Shown here piece by piece: positions 18,185 to 27,006 of a DNA stretch of 64,000 bases (its first letter is position 1; every line of letters starts with the position of its first letter). The stretch lies in the NCBI GenBank assembly GCA_963828705.1, contig CAWHGA010000034.1, forward strand, positions 65,918-129,917, read 5' to 3'. Source of the stretch: CAWDJT01 sp963828705. GTDB taxonomy: Bacteria; Desulfobacterota; Syntrophobacteria; Syntrophobacterales; Syntrophobacteraceae. Below the pieces are notes generated by a model, which searched no databases, had not been told where the DNA came from, and worked only from the letters and a program-made list of their open reading frames with translations. Position numbers and translations under genes: made by a program.

Positions 18185-19642
18185 CTAACCTTTTACGTTC
18201 CCCACCGGGATGAAGCGCACCACTGGTTTGCTGATGCCGGCGTCGGCCGCGGCCTGGACGACGTCGTCAATGTTTTTATAGGCAGCACCGGCCTCCTCGG
18301 CCAGACCCGCATAGGAGGTGGTGCGCACATAGATGCCGCGCGCTTCCATGTCCTGCTGCAGTTGCTTGCCGCGGAACCGCTTCTTGGCGGCGTGGCGGCT
18401 CATGGAGCGGCCGCTGCCGTGGGCCGTGGAATAGAAGGTTTGATCGCCGCCGGCGACACCCACCAGCAGATACGATCCGCTCTCCATACTGCCGCCGATG
18501 ATCACCGGCTGACCGGTTTTTTGGTAGATTTGCGGCAGATCCGGCATGCCCGGCCCAAAGGCCCGCGTGGCCCCTTTGCGGTGTACCAGCACCTCGCGTG
18601 GTACGCCGTCGATCCGATGCTGCTCCAGTTTGGCGGTGTTGTGGGCCACGTCGTAGACCTGATGGAGTCCCAGATGTTCGGGACTCTGGTGGAAGACGTC
18701 GGAAAACACCTCACGGATGCGATGCAGGATGACCTGGCGGTTGGCATAGGACATATTGATGGCACACTTCATGGCGGCAAAGTAATCCTGACCTTCCGGG
18801 GAAAGGAATGGGGCGCAGGCCAGTTCCCGGTCGAGGATACTGATCCCGTATTTCCTTTCCATGACTTTGAGGAACAACTGCAGGTAGTCGGTGGCGATCT
18901 GATGGCCAAACCCGCGGCTGCCGCAGTGAAACATCACCACTACTTGGTTGGGCCGGGTGATTCCAAAGGTCTTGGCGAGTTCCGCATCGAAGATGTTTTC
19001 GGGTTTGACCACCTGGATTTCCAGGTAGTGGTTGCCCGATCCCAGCGTGCCGATCTGCTGGTAGCCGCGTTCCACCGACTTGCTGCTGATCTTGCTGGAG
19101 TCGGCGCCGGCAACGCAGCCGCCTTCCTCGGTGCGTTCCAGGTCCTCCTGCCAGCCGTAGCCCTGGCGCACGCACCAGCGCGCACCCTGCTCCACTGCCC
19201 GGCGGAACTCATCCTGGGTGATTTTGACAAAGCCTCTGCAGCCCACTCCGGCGGGAACGCGGGCAAACAACTTGTCCACCAGTTCCCGCAGCCGCGGCGC
19301 CACTTCTTCGTAGGTGAGATTGGTGAGCACCAGGCGCATGCCGCAATTGACGTCGAAGCCAATACCGCCCGGGGAGATGACGCCACTGCGGACATCCATG
19401 GCGGCGACCCCGCCGATGGGAAACCCATAGCCCCAGTGGCCGTCCGGCATGCAGTAGGCGTACTTGAGGATGCCCGGCAGGGTGGCCACGTTGGTGACCT
19501 GATCAAAAACCCCGGCATCCATCTCCCGGATCAGCTTCTCGGTGGCAACGATGCGAGCTGGCACCCGCATGCCTTCCTTGTAAGAAGTGGGCAGTTCCCA
19601 GAGCGTATCGGAGATTTTTATGATTTCAGATGGCAGGGCCAC
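18185..19642 (-). CDS. rtcB: RNA-splicing ligase RtcB
   Basis: A 485-residue RtcB-family ligase that joins 2',3'-cyclic phosphate or 3'-phosphate RNA ends to 5'-OH ends using GTP and Mn(II). Visible family motifs include GGVAAMDVRSG, GGIGFDVNCGMRLV (metal-binding Asp and Cys), GSGNHYLEIQ, MFHCGSRGFGHQI, GSMESGSYLLVG and the AHGSGRSMSR segment with the guanylated His. Length is normal. It is followed by archease and preceded by a macro-domain gene, forming a leftward RNA-repair-like cluster. No sigma-54 RtcR regulator is adjacent, unlike the enterobacterial rtc operon. Confidence 0.95.
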   Translation of the reverse strand: MALPSEIIKISDTLWELPTSYKEGMRVPARIVATEKLIREMDAGVFDQVTNVATLPGILKYAYCMPDGHWGYGFPIGGVAAMDVRSGVISPGGIGFDVNCGMRLVLTNLTYEEVAPRLRELVDKLFARVPAGVGCRGFVKITQDEFRRAVEQGARWCVRQGYGWQEDLERTEEGGCVAGADSSKISSKSVERGYQQIGTLGSGNHYLEIQVVKPENIFDAELAKTFGITRPNQVVVMFHCGSRGFGHQIATDYLQLFLKVMERKYGISILDRELACAPFLSPEGQDYFAAMKCAINMSYANRQVILHRIREVFSDVFHQSPEHLGLHQVYDVAHNTAKLEQHRIDGVPREVLVHRKGATRAFGPGMPDLPQIYQKTGQPVIIGGSMESGSYLLVGVAGGDQTFYSTAHGSGRSMSRHAAKKRFRGKQLQQDMEARGIYVRTTSYAGLAEEAGAAYKNIDDVVQAAADAGISKPVVRFIPVGNVKG

Positions 19643-19667
19643 GTTGGCAATCCTTCCGGTTTGGTAT

Positions 19668-20199
19668 TCAGGGACTGAATCGTGATAATTCCTTTTCGAA
19701 AATTATCAGGTCTTCCGCCGACCAAAGACAGAAGACGACGCGCTGCAGTGTGGTGGGTTCTTGCACCAGAAATGTGCGCACGGCCGCAAGCATGATGGCG
19801 GCGCAGCGATCCTTGGGAAAGCCGAAGATGCCGGTGCTGACGGCGGGAAAGGCAACGCTGTCAAGCTGTTTCTCGGTGGCTCGAAGCAGGCTGTTCCAGG
19901 TGGCCTGGCGAAGCTTCTCGTCTTCACCGCCTTCGCCCATGCGTGGCCCAACGGCATGGATCACATAACGGGCCTTGAGCCTTCCGGCCCCGGTTATGAC
20001 CGCTTGCCCGACGGTGGTCCCGCCAAGGCTGGTCACACTCATCCTGGATGGCGGGTCCACCCTTGGTGCGGATGGCACCAGCAACGCCAGCACCCAGAAC
20101 CAGCTGGGCATTGGCGGCATTGACGATGGCATCCACCGCCAGTTCGGTCAAATCCCCCTGCACCAGCTCGATGGTCTTGTCGCCAATCCTGGCCTCCAT
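19668..20199 (-). CDS. Macro-domain ADP-ribose hydrolase-like protein (frameshifted)
   Basis: A protein of about 176 residues split by one frameshift. The N-terminal frame has IELVQGDLTELAVDAIVNAANAQLVLGAGVAGAI, the ADP-ribose-binding NAAN and glycine loop. The second frame continues GGTTVGQAVITGAGRLKARYVIHAVGPR and VAFPAVSTGIFGFPKDRCA. Dropping one C near 20027 (CAGCCTTGGC to CAGCTTGGC) joins them. Family members hydrolyse O-acetyl-ADP-ribose, ADP-ribose-1''-phosphate or ADP-ribosyl groups on proteins or nucleic acids. The gene ends 25 bases before rtcB in the same direction, so a link to RNA-end processing is plausible but inferred. Confidence 0.87.
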
Positions 20200-20315
20200 G
20201 GTACCTCCGCTTCCGCTACTTCCGTAGGTTTGATGATCGGAGCGCAGCTGGTTTCCATCTGGAAAGGCCCATTTCTGAACCAGGCGATCTTCTGCACCGG
20301 TTCTCAGAGACGCGC

Positions 20316-21108
20316 TCAGAAAAGCCCCAGCGCTTTACCCAACTCCTGGTGGGCCTTAGGATACTCCGGTTGGAAGTTCTGGTAGAAGGTCACCGGGTAA
20401 CGGGCCCCGATCTTTTTGCCCGATACTTCCAGGCCGCGGATCAGTTCCCCAAGGATCCCACCCGGGATGGACAGGACCATTTCGTCATCTTGAGTCATGG
20501 AAAAGATCCGATCGCCCATGCCGGGAATGACGACCCTTGGCGACTGGGTTTTGAAGGGGGCCAGCAGGTATTCGGTGCATTCCACCTTGCCGCCGAAGTT
20601 GCCGTCGATGCGACGCTTTTCGATGTAGACCAAGGCCATGATGAGGCGCATCATCTGGGCCGGGTTACCGTAGATGACCACGGTATCCGGTTCGAACAGG
20701 CCCTTTTCCAGGGGCGCCAACACCAGGGCATCGTATTCCTGGTTTTCCAGGCGGGTGATGGCGGCCACTTCACGGGCAGCGCCTTCGCGGTCGCTGGCAA
20801 AGTCCACTTCGCAAAAGAGCCCGGTAAGCGATTCGGCCGGGTTGGGTGCATCGCTGAAACCGAACGCGATCATGGCGGGAACGCAGATCAGGTCATCGCG
20901 GGTGAGTCCCACCGTCCAGCCGTACACCCGCGCCATGGTGACCCCCTGACAGATACTCACCCGCTTGCCCATGGCCACCGAAGGCTGCCGCGTCTTGACC
21001 GGAAAATCCTGGCGGCTTTTGAGGAATTTAACCGCCAGAGGTAAGGTTCTGAGCCGCAGGTTGTTGCTGAGAAACCCTGCCATTTCCTTGATAATCCGCT
21101 GATTCCAT
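20316..21108 (-). CDS. DUF169 family protein (probable frameshift at N-terminus)
   Basis: A protein of about 263 residues matching DUF169, a family of unknown function common in anaerobes. It has the characteristic LPLAVKFLKS start, a cysteine in MGKRVSICQGVTMAR, and the late VVIPGMGDRIFSMTQDDEMVLSIPGG segment. The open frame begins at ATG 21083. An ATG at 21108 has an excellent ribosome site (AAGGAG, 6 bases before) but is one frame off; removing one A near 21086 joins MESADYQG to MAGFLSNNLRL. The start is placed at 21108 on that reading. Function is unknown; it lies just downstream of an aldehyde dehydrogenase-like gene on the same strand. Confidence 0.8.
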
Positions 21109-21147
21109 GATGATCTCCTTAATCAGATATCCTAAAGTTCTGGGTTA

Positions 21148-22341
21148 TTATGCCGCACCTTTTACCAGTTCCCGGCTATAGAGGAAGGCTCCGTCGCGCT
21201 CCCGCCAGCCATTTGCCGTCCGTTCCAAGATCCAGCCACTGGCCTTGCGGCCGCCAAAGGGGAGTCGGAGCGGAGTGAAGAAGAAGTCCGGGTTGGCGTG
21301 GACCATACCGAAGGATTGGTCGAAAAGGACCCTGGCGCCGTCCGGCGGGGTGCCGAAATAGGCCAGCAGGAACCCATACCGGGTGCGGATCAGTTCCTGC
21401 ACGGCCCAGTCCGGGTCGTCAAAGGGTCTTAAGGCCAGCAATGGGCCGAACAGTTCGAGGTCGGGAACCTCGTCCGCTTCCAGCACCAAGGGGTGAATCC
21501 ATTCGCCTTCAATGCGACCGGTCAGGAGACGAGCCCCATTGCACAGACTCAAAGCTCGTTCTACCAGGTTACGGGTACGTTCCACCCGGATCGGGCCGAT
21601 GTCGGTGGCGGGGTCGAGCGGGTCGCCCACCCGGAATTTGGCCACGGCATCGAGGATAGAATCGCGGATCCTTGGATAGAGACTGCGATGGATCAGGGCT
21701 TTCTTGATGGTGGTGCAGTACTGGCCGCCATTGATGAAGGCACGTCGAGCAATGAAGTGGCTGGCGGCGTCGGCATCGGCGTCGGCAAACACTACCGCGG
21801 CCGGCATTCCGCCCGGACCAGCAAAGAACAGCTTATCGAAGGCTTCGTGTTGTGCCCGGTAGCTTTCCCCCACGGCGGAAGCCCCGGAAATAAACATCAG
21901 ACGCACGCTCTGGTCGGCTACACAACGCTGGCCATAGCTCCGATTGTCCTCCCCGATGACCGGCTCCAGGGCCTCGATGCCGCGGCTGAGGTCCGCCAGG
22001 ATGGCAGCCGATTGCGGCGTCCAGGAAGAGAAACTGAAACGCAGGCGGTTGCCGGTCAGCAAGGCAGATCCACCCAGGCGCGCCAGAACCACCGCCGGAG
22101 CATCGTAGGGAAGAATCGCCGCCACCGTCCCAAAAGGCTGGCCCCCCGCCACTCCGGGGATATCATCGCGCATGCTGCGCAGATACTCCACGGCGAGATC
22201 CACCTCGGTGGCGGTGATCTTGACCGGAAAACCGGCATCTTCAGCTGCCGCGACCATCAGTTCCTGTTTGCGCTGTTCCAACCCCTGCGCCAGTTGACCA
22301 ATCTGAGCCAGGCGCTCTTCCATCAACCCATTTCCACTCAT
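21148..22341 (-). CDS. Aldehyde dehydrogenase-fold protein lacking the general-base Glu
   Basis: A 397-residue member of the NAD(P)-dependent aldehyde dehydrogenase superfamily, shorter than the usual 450-500. Recognisable parts are the cofactor domain (PFGTVAAILPYDAP, LTGNRLRFSFSS), the catalytic cysteine in GGQYCTT, and the C-terminal RLPFGGRKASGWILER. The segment that normally reads ELGG aligns with AGPGGMPAAVVFADADAD, so the general-base glutamate appears to be absent, as in CoA-acylating family members. The start is set at MSGNGLMEER; an upstream in-frame ATG at 22383 lacks support. The substrate is unknown; DUF169 lies immediately downstream. Confidence 0.78.
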   Translation of the reverse strand: MSGNGLMEERLAQIGQLAQGLEQRKQELMVAAAEDAGFPVKITATEVDLAVEYLRSMRDDIPGVAGGQPFGTVAAILPYDAPAVVLARLGGSALLTGNRLRFSFSSWTPQSAAILADLSRGIEALEPVIGEDNRSYGQRCVADQSVRLMFISGASAVGESYRAQHEAFDKLFFAGPGGMPAAVVFADADADAASHFIARRAFINGGQYCTTIKKALIHRSLYPRIRDSILDAVAKFRVGDPLDPATDIGPIRVERTRNLVERALSLCNGARLLTGRIEGEWIHPLVLEADEVPDLELFGPLLALRPFDDPDWAVQELIRTRYGFLLAYFGTPPDGARVLFDQSFGMVHANPDFFFTPLRLPFGGRKASGWILERTANGWRERDGAFLYSRELVKGAA

Positions 22342-22404
22342 GTGAGTTCTCCCCCAAAGCTGGACCAGCTGTGGCAAAAGCATGATCCGATGCGGTTTCG
22401 CACT

Positions 22405-22432
22405 TTGTTTACAAAGCCTTACGCTTTATGAT
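22405..22432 (+). promoter_or_regulatory. Putative promoter for rlmE
   Basis: TTGTTT at 22405 and TATGAT at 22427 are separated by 16 bases and lie about 48 bases before the rlmE start, in an AT-rich pocket between the divergent aldehyde dehydrogenase-like gene and rlmE. Assigned by eye. Confidence 0.4.
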
Positions 22433-22479
22433 ATAGCAAAACCTCTATGGAATCTCGTGAATTTTAAGGTTGTTAGTGC

Positions 22480-23113
22480 ATGCCCCATAAGTATCAGGAC
22501 CATTATTTTCATCGAGCCAAGAAGGAACAGTACCTGGCTCGGGCGGTATACAAGCTGGAGGAAATCCACAGCAAATACCGCCTGCTCCGGCCAGGGGACC
22601 GCGTTCTGGATCTTGGGGCTGCACCCGGATCGTGGATGCAGCTCACCAGCCGGCTCATCGGTTCCAAGGGTTTGCTGGTGGGAGTGGATCTCAAGAAGAT
22701 CGACCACGTGTTTCCCAGCTCACGTGGTGGCCCTCCAGGGGGATATCAATGACCCTGACTTCCTGGAGCGGCTGCACCAGGAGTTCGCTCCGTTTGATGT
22801 TATCCTGAGCGATATGGCGCCGTCCACTTCCGGTATCCGGGTGGCGGACAGCGCCCGGTCGGCGCTTCTGTTTGAACGCACCCTGGAATTGGTCGGGTTG
22901 CTGCTTCGGCCTCAGGGGCATTTTCTTTCCAAAATCTTCCAGGGATCTGAATTCCATGACCTGCTGGTGCAAGTGAAGAAATCGTTCCCCTGGGTTAAGG
23001 TCGTTAAGCCGGATGCATCCCGCAAAGAGAGCAAAGAAATCTACATTCTGGCTATGCGCTTCAAAGGATCAGAACCGATACCGAAAGATAGTGTCCATCC
23101 GGAGACTCCGTAG
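22480..23113 (+). CDS. rlmE: 23S rRNA 2'-O-methyltransferase RlmE/FtsJ (frameshifted)
   Basis: A protein of about 210 residues. It begins HKYQDHYFHRAKKEQYLARAVYKLEEI, with the first catalytic lysine region and the SAM motif VLDLGAAPGSWMQ. After a frameshift near 22711-22713 (TTTCCCAGC, one C too many) it continues ALQGDINDPDFLE, VILSDMAPSTSG (catalytic Asp) and GHFLSKIFQG (catalytic Lys), ending with SRKESKEIYILAMRF. It methylates the 2'-OH of U2552 in 23S rRNA. The ribosome site is weak. It is monocistronic or leads to yebC after about 110 bases containing a repeat. Confidence 0.92.
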
Positions 23114-23165
23114 CGGAGGGCTACAGCCCTGCTGCGATGGGCGGCCCAGAAAGGCGGCGCTACAT
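23109..23165. repeat. Composite palindromic repeat
   Basis: Two adjoining hairpins between rlmE and yebC: AGGGCTACAGCCCT (6-base arms, 2-base loop), then GGGCGGCCCAGAAAGGCGGCGC, bounded by GTAGCGGAGG and GCTACA. Such GTAGCGGAGGGCT...GGCGGCGCTACA elements are typical dispersed intergenic repeats. A related GGCGGCGCTACCG hairpin lies inverted at 29.7 kb. Confidence 0.5.
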
Positions 23166-23222
23166 GATGATCGAGGTTTCCCGATGGAAGATACATTAGT
23201 CACTGGTTAGGGAGGATAGTTC

Positions 23223-23973
23223 ATGTCAGGCCATTCCAAGTGGAGCACCATCAAACACAAGAAGTCGGCCCAGGATGCGAAGCGAGGCAAAGTCTTCACC
23301 AAACTCATCAAGGAAATCACCGTGGCGGCCCGTATGGGGCTCGGCGACCCGGAAGCCAACCCGCGCCTGCGCGCCGCTGTCCTCGCAGCCAAAGCCGAAA
23401 ACATGCCCAAAGACAACATTGAACGGGCCATCAAGAAGGGTACGGGCGAGCTGGAAGGCACCAGCTACGAAGAGACCAACTACGAAGGCTATGGTCCCGG
23501 TGGGGTGGCGATCCTGGTGGATATCCTCACCGACAACCGCAACCGGGCAGCCAGCGAAGTGCGCCACGTCTTCAGCAGGAACGGCGGCAGTCTGGGCGCT
23601 GCCGGGTGTGTGGCCTGGATGTTCAGCAGCCGCGGTACCATTGTTTTCAGCAAAACCAAGGTCGGTGAGGAAGAACTCATGGAAGTGGCCCTGGAAGCCG
23701 GGGCTGAAGATGTTCGCGATGAGGGCGACCAGTTTGAAGTCATCACCTGCACCGGCCGACTTCGAAGCTGTCAAGGCGGCATTTCAGCAGCGGCAGATGG
23801 AATTTGAACTGGCGGAAATCAGCAAAGTGCCCCAAAACACCGTCAAGGTGGAAGATGAAAAACAGGCCCAGCAGCTTCTCAAACTAATGGATGCCTTGGA
23901 CGACTGCGATGACGTGCAAAACGCCTACGCCAACTTCGATATTCCGGATGACATCCTCAACGCCATCACCTGA
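23223..23973 (+). CDS. yebC: YebC/PmpR (TACO1) family protein (frameshifted)
   Basis: A protein of about 249 residues beginning SGHSKWSTIKHKKSAQDAKRGK, the family signature, with MPKDNIERAIKKGTGE and YEGYGPGGVAILVDILTDNRNR in the middle. One frameshift near 23754 (ACCGGCCGAC for ACCGCCGAC, one G too many) separates it from the C-terminal part DFEAVKAAFQQ...LMDALDDCDDVQNAYANFDIP. YebC proteins act as DNA-binding regulators and, in some species, as translation factors at polyproline stretches. It directly precedes ruvC, ruvA and ruvB, the common bacterial order. Confidence 0.94.
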
Positions 23974-23979
23974 GGCGAT

Positions 23980-24522
23980 GTGATCGTGCCCTCTGAATCT
24001 CATCGAACTGAACCATCGACCAGCTGCACCATTGGCATTGATCCCGGGTCACGGTTCACCGGGTATGGCGTGGTGGTGTCCGGAGGCGGTCGCTACCGCC
24101 ATTTGGGAAGTGGCGTCATCCGAGTGCCCACCAATGTCAGCTTTGCTGAGCGGCTCGGTTTCATCTATCGACAGCTCATCGAGATTGTGACCGAATACCG
24201 GCCGGATGCGATGGCCGTCGAGGACGTCTTTGTTGCCGCCAATGTCAAAAGCGCAATGAAGCTTGGTCAGGCGCGCGGGGCCGCGATCCTGGCCGGAGTC
24301 AATGCCGGCTTGCCGGTTTACGAGTATAGCGCCCTGCAAATCAAACAGTCAGTGGTGGGCTATGGCCAGGCGGCCAAGGAACAGGTTACCAAGATGATCC
24401 AAGCGCTACTGCTGCTCCCCGGTCCGCTCAATGCCAACGCTGCCGATGCGCTCGCCGTTGCCCTGTGCCACATCAATACTCATGCCTTTCGGATGCGTTG
24501 TCAGCGGGCAGGCCAATCGTGA
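23980..24522 (+). CDS. ruvC: Holliday junction resolvase RuvC
   Basis: A 180-residue endonuclease that cuts Holliday junctions symmetrically. The four catalytic acids are visible in context: Asp in IGIDPGSRFTGYGV, Glu in AVEDVF, and the C-terminal Asp pair in ANAADALAVALCH. Starts with GTG seven bases after yebC. The first 20 residues are an unconserved extension. The stop overlaps the ruvA start (GTGA), so ruvC and ruvA are translationally coupled. Confidence 0.95.
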   Translation: MIVPSESHRTEPSTSCTIGIDPGSRFTGYGVVVSGGGRYRHLGSGVIRVPTNVSFAERLGFIYRQLIEIVTEYRPDAMAVEDVFVAANVKSAMKLGQARGAAILAGVNAGLPVYEYSALQIKQSVVGYGQAAKEQVTKMIQALLLLPGPLNANAADALAVALCHINTHAFRMRCQRAGQS

Positions 24523-25118
24523 TCGCCCATCTGGAAGGGAAACTCCGGCACAAGTCGCCTGATTTTATCATCGTCGACGTCCACGGCGTTGGTTACTGCG
24601 TTCAGGTGCCGCTCAGCACCTACTATGATCTCCCCGATACCGGCCAGAACGTATCCCTCAGCATCCACACCCATGTCCGCGATGACACTCTGCAACTCTA
24701 CGGTTTCAGAACTCTGGCGGAAAAGGAGATGTTTTTGCTGCTCATTGCCATCAGTGGTATTGGCCCGCGGTTGGCGGTGAATATTCTTTCGGGAATCAGC
24801 CCCGAGGAATTGCGCCAGGTCATTTACTACGAAAACCGCACGCGCTTGCAGGGACTTCCCGGGGTCGGCAAAAAAACCGCGGAACGGATCATTCTGGAGC
24901 TGCGCGATAAGTTCAAGATCAAGCAGGACGGCCCCAGTAAGACCGGCGTGGTCCCCAGCGAACCCCACGTACGGGATGACGCCTTTTCGGCACTGCTCAA
25001 CCTCGGTTACCGCCCGGCCGAAGCCGAAAAAGCCCTGCACCAGGTGGAAGCGAGCGATGGGGACGGTCTGCCCTTGCCGGATCTGCTGAAGAAAGTGCTG
25101 AGCCTACTGGCGCATTGA
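24519..25118 (+). CDS. ruvA: Holliday junction branch migration protein RuvA
   Basis: A 199-residue protein with an N-terminal OB-fold (IAHLEGKLRHKSPDFIIVDVHGVGYCVQVPLSTY), helix-hairpin-helix repeats (LLIAISGIGPRLAVNILSGI and LQGLPGVGKKTAERIILELRDK) and a C-terminal domain that binds RuvB (SALLNLGYRPAEAEKALHQV). It starts at a GTG inside the ruvC stop; the longer frame upstream (from 24465) belongs to ruvC. It tetramerises on four-way DNA junctions. Confidence 0.95.
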   Translation: MIAHLEGKLRHKSPDFIIVDVHGVGYCVQVPLSTYYDLPDTGQNVSLSIHTHVRDDTLQLYGFRTLAEKEMFLLLIAISGIGPRLAVNILSGISPEELRQVIYYENRTRLQGLPGVGKKTAERIILELRDKFKIKQDGPSKTGVVPSEPHVRDDAFSALLNLGYRPAEAEKALHQVEASDGDGLPLPDLLKKVLSLLAH

Positions 25119-25213
25119 GCCAGAGGCGGTGAAAGCGTGAGGGTGCGAGAGCGATTCGAACAGGGCAGTGAGCGCTTCGGCTCGCTGGCACCCTGATGGA
25201 CGGGAAGGAAGGA

Positions 25214-26242
25214 ATGGACGACGATCGGTTGATCGAACCCAGTCGCCACGAGGAAGACGTTCCTCTGGAAAACAACCTGCGTCCACGGCTTCTGGCGGAA
25301 TTCATTGGCCAGAGCGCCTTGAAGGAGAACCTCGCGGTGTTCATTACCGCCGCGATCCAGCGCCAGGAATCTCTGGATCATGTTCTCTTTCACGGCAACC
25401 CGGGTCTGGGCAAGACTTCACTGGCAGCCATCATCAGCAACGAATTGGGGGTGAATTTTCGCAGCACTTCGGGGCCGGTGATCGAGCGGCCCGGCGATCT
25501 GGCAGCCCTCCTCACCAATCTGGAACCGCGCGACGTGCTCTTCATCGATGAAATCCATCGTTTGAACCATGTGGTGGAAGAAATCCTCTACCCGGCCATG
25601 GAGGATTTCCAGTTGGACATCATCATTGGTCAGGGGCCGTCAGCACGCACCATCAAGCTGGACCTGCCACCCTTTACCCTGGTGGGCGCCACCACCCGCA
25701 CCGGTTTGCTGTCGCCGCCGCTTCGCGACCGTTTTGGCGTGGTGCTTAGACTGGAATTCTATCGGCCCGAAGAACTACATCCGATTGTGCTGCGTTCTGC
25801 CCGCATTCTCGGAGTAACTATCGATGATCAGGGGGCACTGGAGATCGCCCGACGTTCGCGCGGTACGCCGCGGATTGCCAATCGCCTGCTGCGGCGGGTG
25901 CGCGATTACGCCCAGGTCAAGGCCGATGGTCGGATAACCCGGACTGTGGCGGACCAGGCCCTAAAAATGTTGGATGTGGATGAGATGGGTTTCGACCGCA
26001 TGGACCGCCAGATCCTCAGGACCATCATCGAGAAATACGATGGCGGTCCCATCGGAATTGAAACCTTGGCGGCGGCGGTCTCCGAAGAGAAGGATACCTT
26101 GGAAGACGTTTACGAACCCTTTCTGATTCAGGAAGGCTATCTGAAGAAAACCCCGCGCGGCCGGATGGTCACTCGCCGCGCCTACGAACATCTGGGTCTG
26201 GCGGTACAAGCTGGTGGGCAGTTGCGGCTGTTCAACGAATAA
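25214..26242 (+). CDS. ruvB: Holliday junction DNA helicase RuvB
   Basis: A 342-residue AAA+ motor. Motifs are Walker A GNPGLGKTSLA, Walker B FIDEIHR, sensor VGATTRTGLLSPPLRDRFG (arginine finger region) and the C-terminal winged helix ending FLIQEGYLKKTPRGRMVTRRAYEHLGL. It drives branch migration on RuvA-bound junctions. ATG 25214 has a ribosome site GGGAAGG five bases away; an in-frame ATG at 25196 would add six residues. It ends the yebC-ruvCAB group, and the following tmc operon converges on it. Confidence 0.95.
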   Translation: MDDDRLIEPSRHEEDVPLENNLRPRLLAEFIGQSALKENLAVFITAAIQRQESLDHVLFHGNPGLGKTSLAAIISNELGVNFRSTSGPVIERPGDLAALLTNLEPRDVLFIDEIHRLNHVVEEILYPAMEDFQLDIIIGQGPSARTIKLDLPPFTLVGATTRTGLLSPPLRDRFGVVLRLEFYRPEELHPIVLRSARILGVTIDDQGALEIARRSRGTPRIANRLLRRVRDYAQVKADGRITRTVADQALKMLDVDEMGFDRMDRQILRTIIEKYDGGPIGIETLAAAVSEEKDTLEDVYEPFLIQEGYLKKTPRGRMVTRRAYEHLGLAVQAGGQLRLFNE

Positions 26243-26283
26243 CGGCCTCCAGGCGATTTCATCGTTCGTCCCCTGCAACAAAA

Positions 26284-26322
26284 ACCCCCCAAGACCTCCT
26301 ATGATCAAAGAGGCTGGGGGGT
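26284..26322 (-). terminator. Intrinsic terminator of the tmc operon
   Basis: On the minus strand ACCCCCCAGCCTC and GAGGTCTTGGGGGGT form a strong stem around an AT-rich loop, followed by TTTTTGTT. It lies downstream of the cytochrome gene and between convergent operons, so it may also stop ruvB transcripts, although the plus-strand tail is less T-rich. Confidence 0.7.
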
Positions 26323-26406
26323 AAAATACTTCCTCCCGCCAAGCCGGCTACCCACTGGTGACCACTACTAACTTGCAGGTTGCCGCCTGTGGCTTGCCGA
26401 GCCGCA

Positions 26407-26799
26407 CTATTTGGTGTGGCAGGAACCGCACATCACTGGACCGGTTTTCTTGCCTTGAGCCACCATGTCTTGATGACAGCCTTTGCAGCGTTGGTGATAG
26501 GCGTTCAGGATCGGTGTCGGGTTCTTGGCGGTAGCCACCTTGCCGTGGCATTCAGCACAAGTCTGCCCGGTCACATCGCCTTCATCCTTGATTTTGTTGT
26601 TACCGTACTGATCGGAATCGTGATGGCACCGGCTGCAGAAGATGATCTTGTCGTGCTTGGTGTGGTTAAAGAGCGCCGCAGGCCGTTGGTGGGTCGGTAG
26701 GGCGTCGTTTTTGATGCTTTTGATGTCTTCCTGAGACATGGCGAGCGAAACGGAGAATATCATTACGGCCATCACCACGAAAATTATCCGGTATTTCAT
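26407..26799 (-). CDS. Tetraheme cytochrome c3, TmcA-like
   Basis: A 130-residue periplasmic cytochrome with a signal peptide (IIFVVMAVMIFSVSLAMSQ). It has four heme-attachment motifs, CSRCH, CAECH, CKGCH and CGSCH, with extra histidines (FNHTKHD, CHHDSD, YHQRC) placed as distal ligands, as in class III cytochromes c3. In sulfate reducers the acidic (type II) c3 is the soluble partner of the Tmc transmembrane complex and passes electrons from periplasmic hydrogenases. Here it follows the tmcB-like and tmcC-like genes, the reverse of the usual tmcABC order. The 207-base gap upstream carries a palindromic repeat. Confidence 0.85.
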   Translation of the reverse strand: MKYRIIFVVMAVMIFSVSLAMSQEDIKSIKNDALPTHQRPAALFNHTKHDKIIFCSRCHHDSDQYGNNKIKDEGDVTGQTCAECHGKVATAKNPTPILNAYHQRCKGCHQDMVAQGKKTGPVMCGSCHTK

Positions 26800-26867
26800 G
26801 AATTCCCCCCGACATTCAGGACCCTGCGGCCAGCAGGATCATAATCAATCATGAAATGACTCCGGCA

Positions 26868-26899
26868 GGAGCGCCCGCCACCCGCGGTGGGCCCGCTCC
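26868..26899. repeat. REP-like imperfect palindrome
   Basis: Arms GGAGCGCCCGCCACC and GGTGGGCCCGCTCC around CGC, in the gap between the tmcB-like and tmcA-like genes. It resembles GGAGCGGGC-type repetitive extragenic palindromes. It could form a transcript hairpin and set unequal expression of the cytochrome; that effect is inferred. Confidence 0.4.
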
Positions 26900-27006
26900 C
26901 ACAAACTGGCAATTCGGTTGCATACATAGCCGACTCAAAGCTGGTGAGCCGGTGTCGGCAAGCATTGCCGCCGGCCTCACGCTCGCTGACCGGGCGCACC
27001 CAGCCG

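Noticed and set aside
18038..19678. 546-residue plus-strand ORF opposite rtcB
   Set aside because: Antisense shadow of rtcB; the long open frame reflects codon bias.
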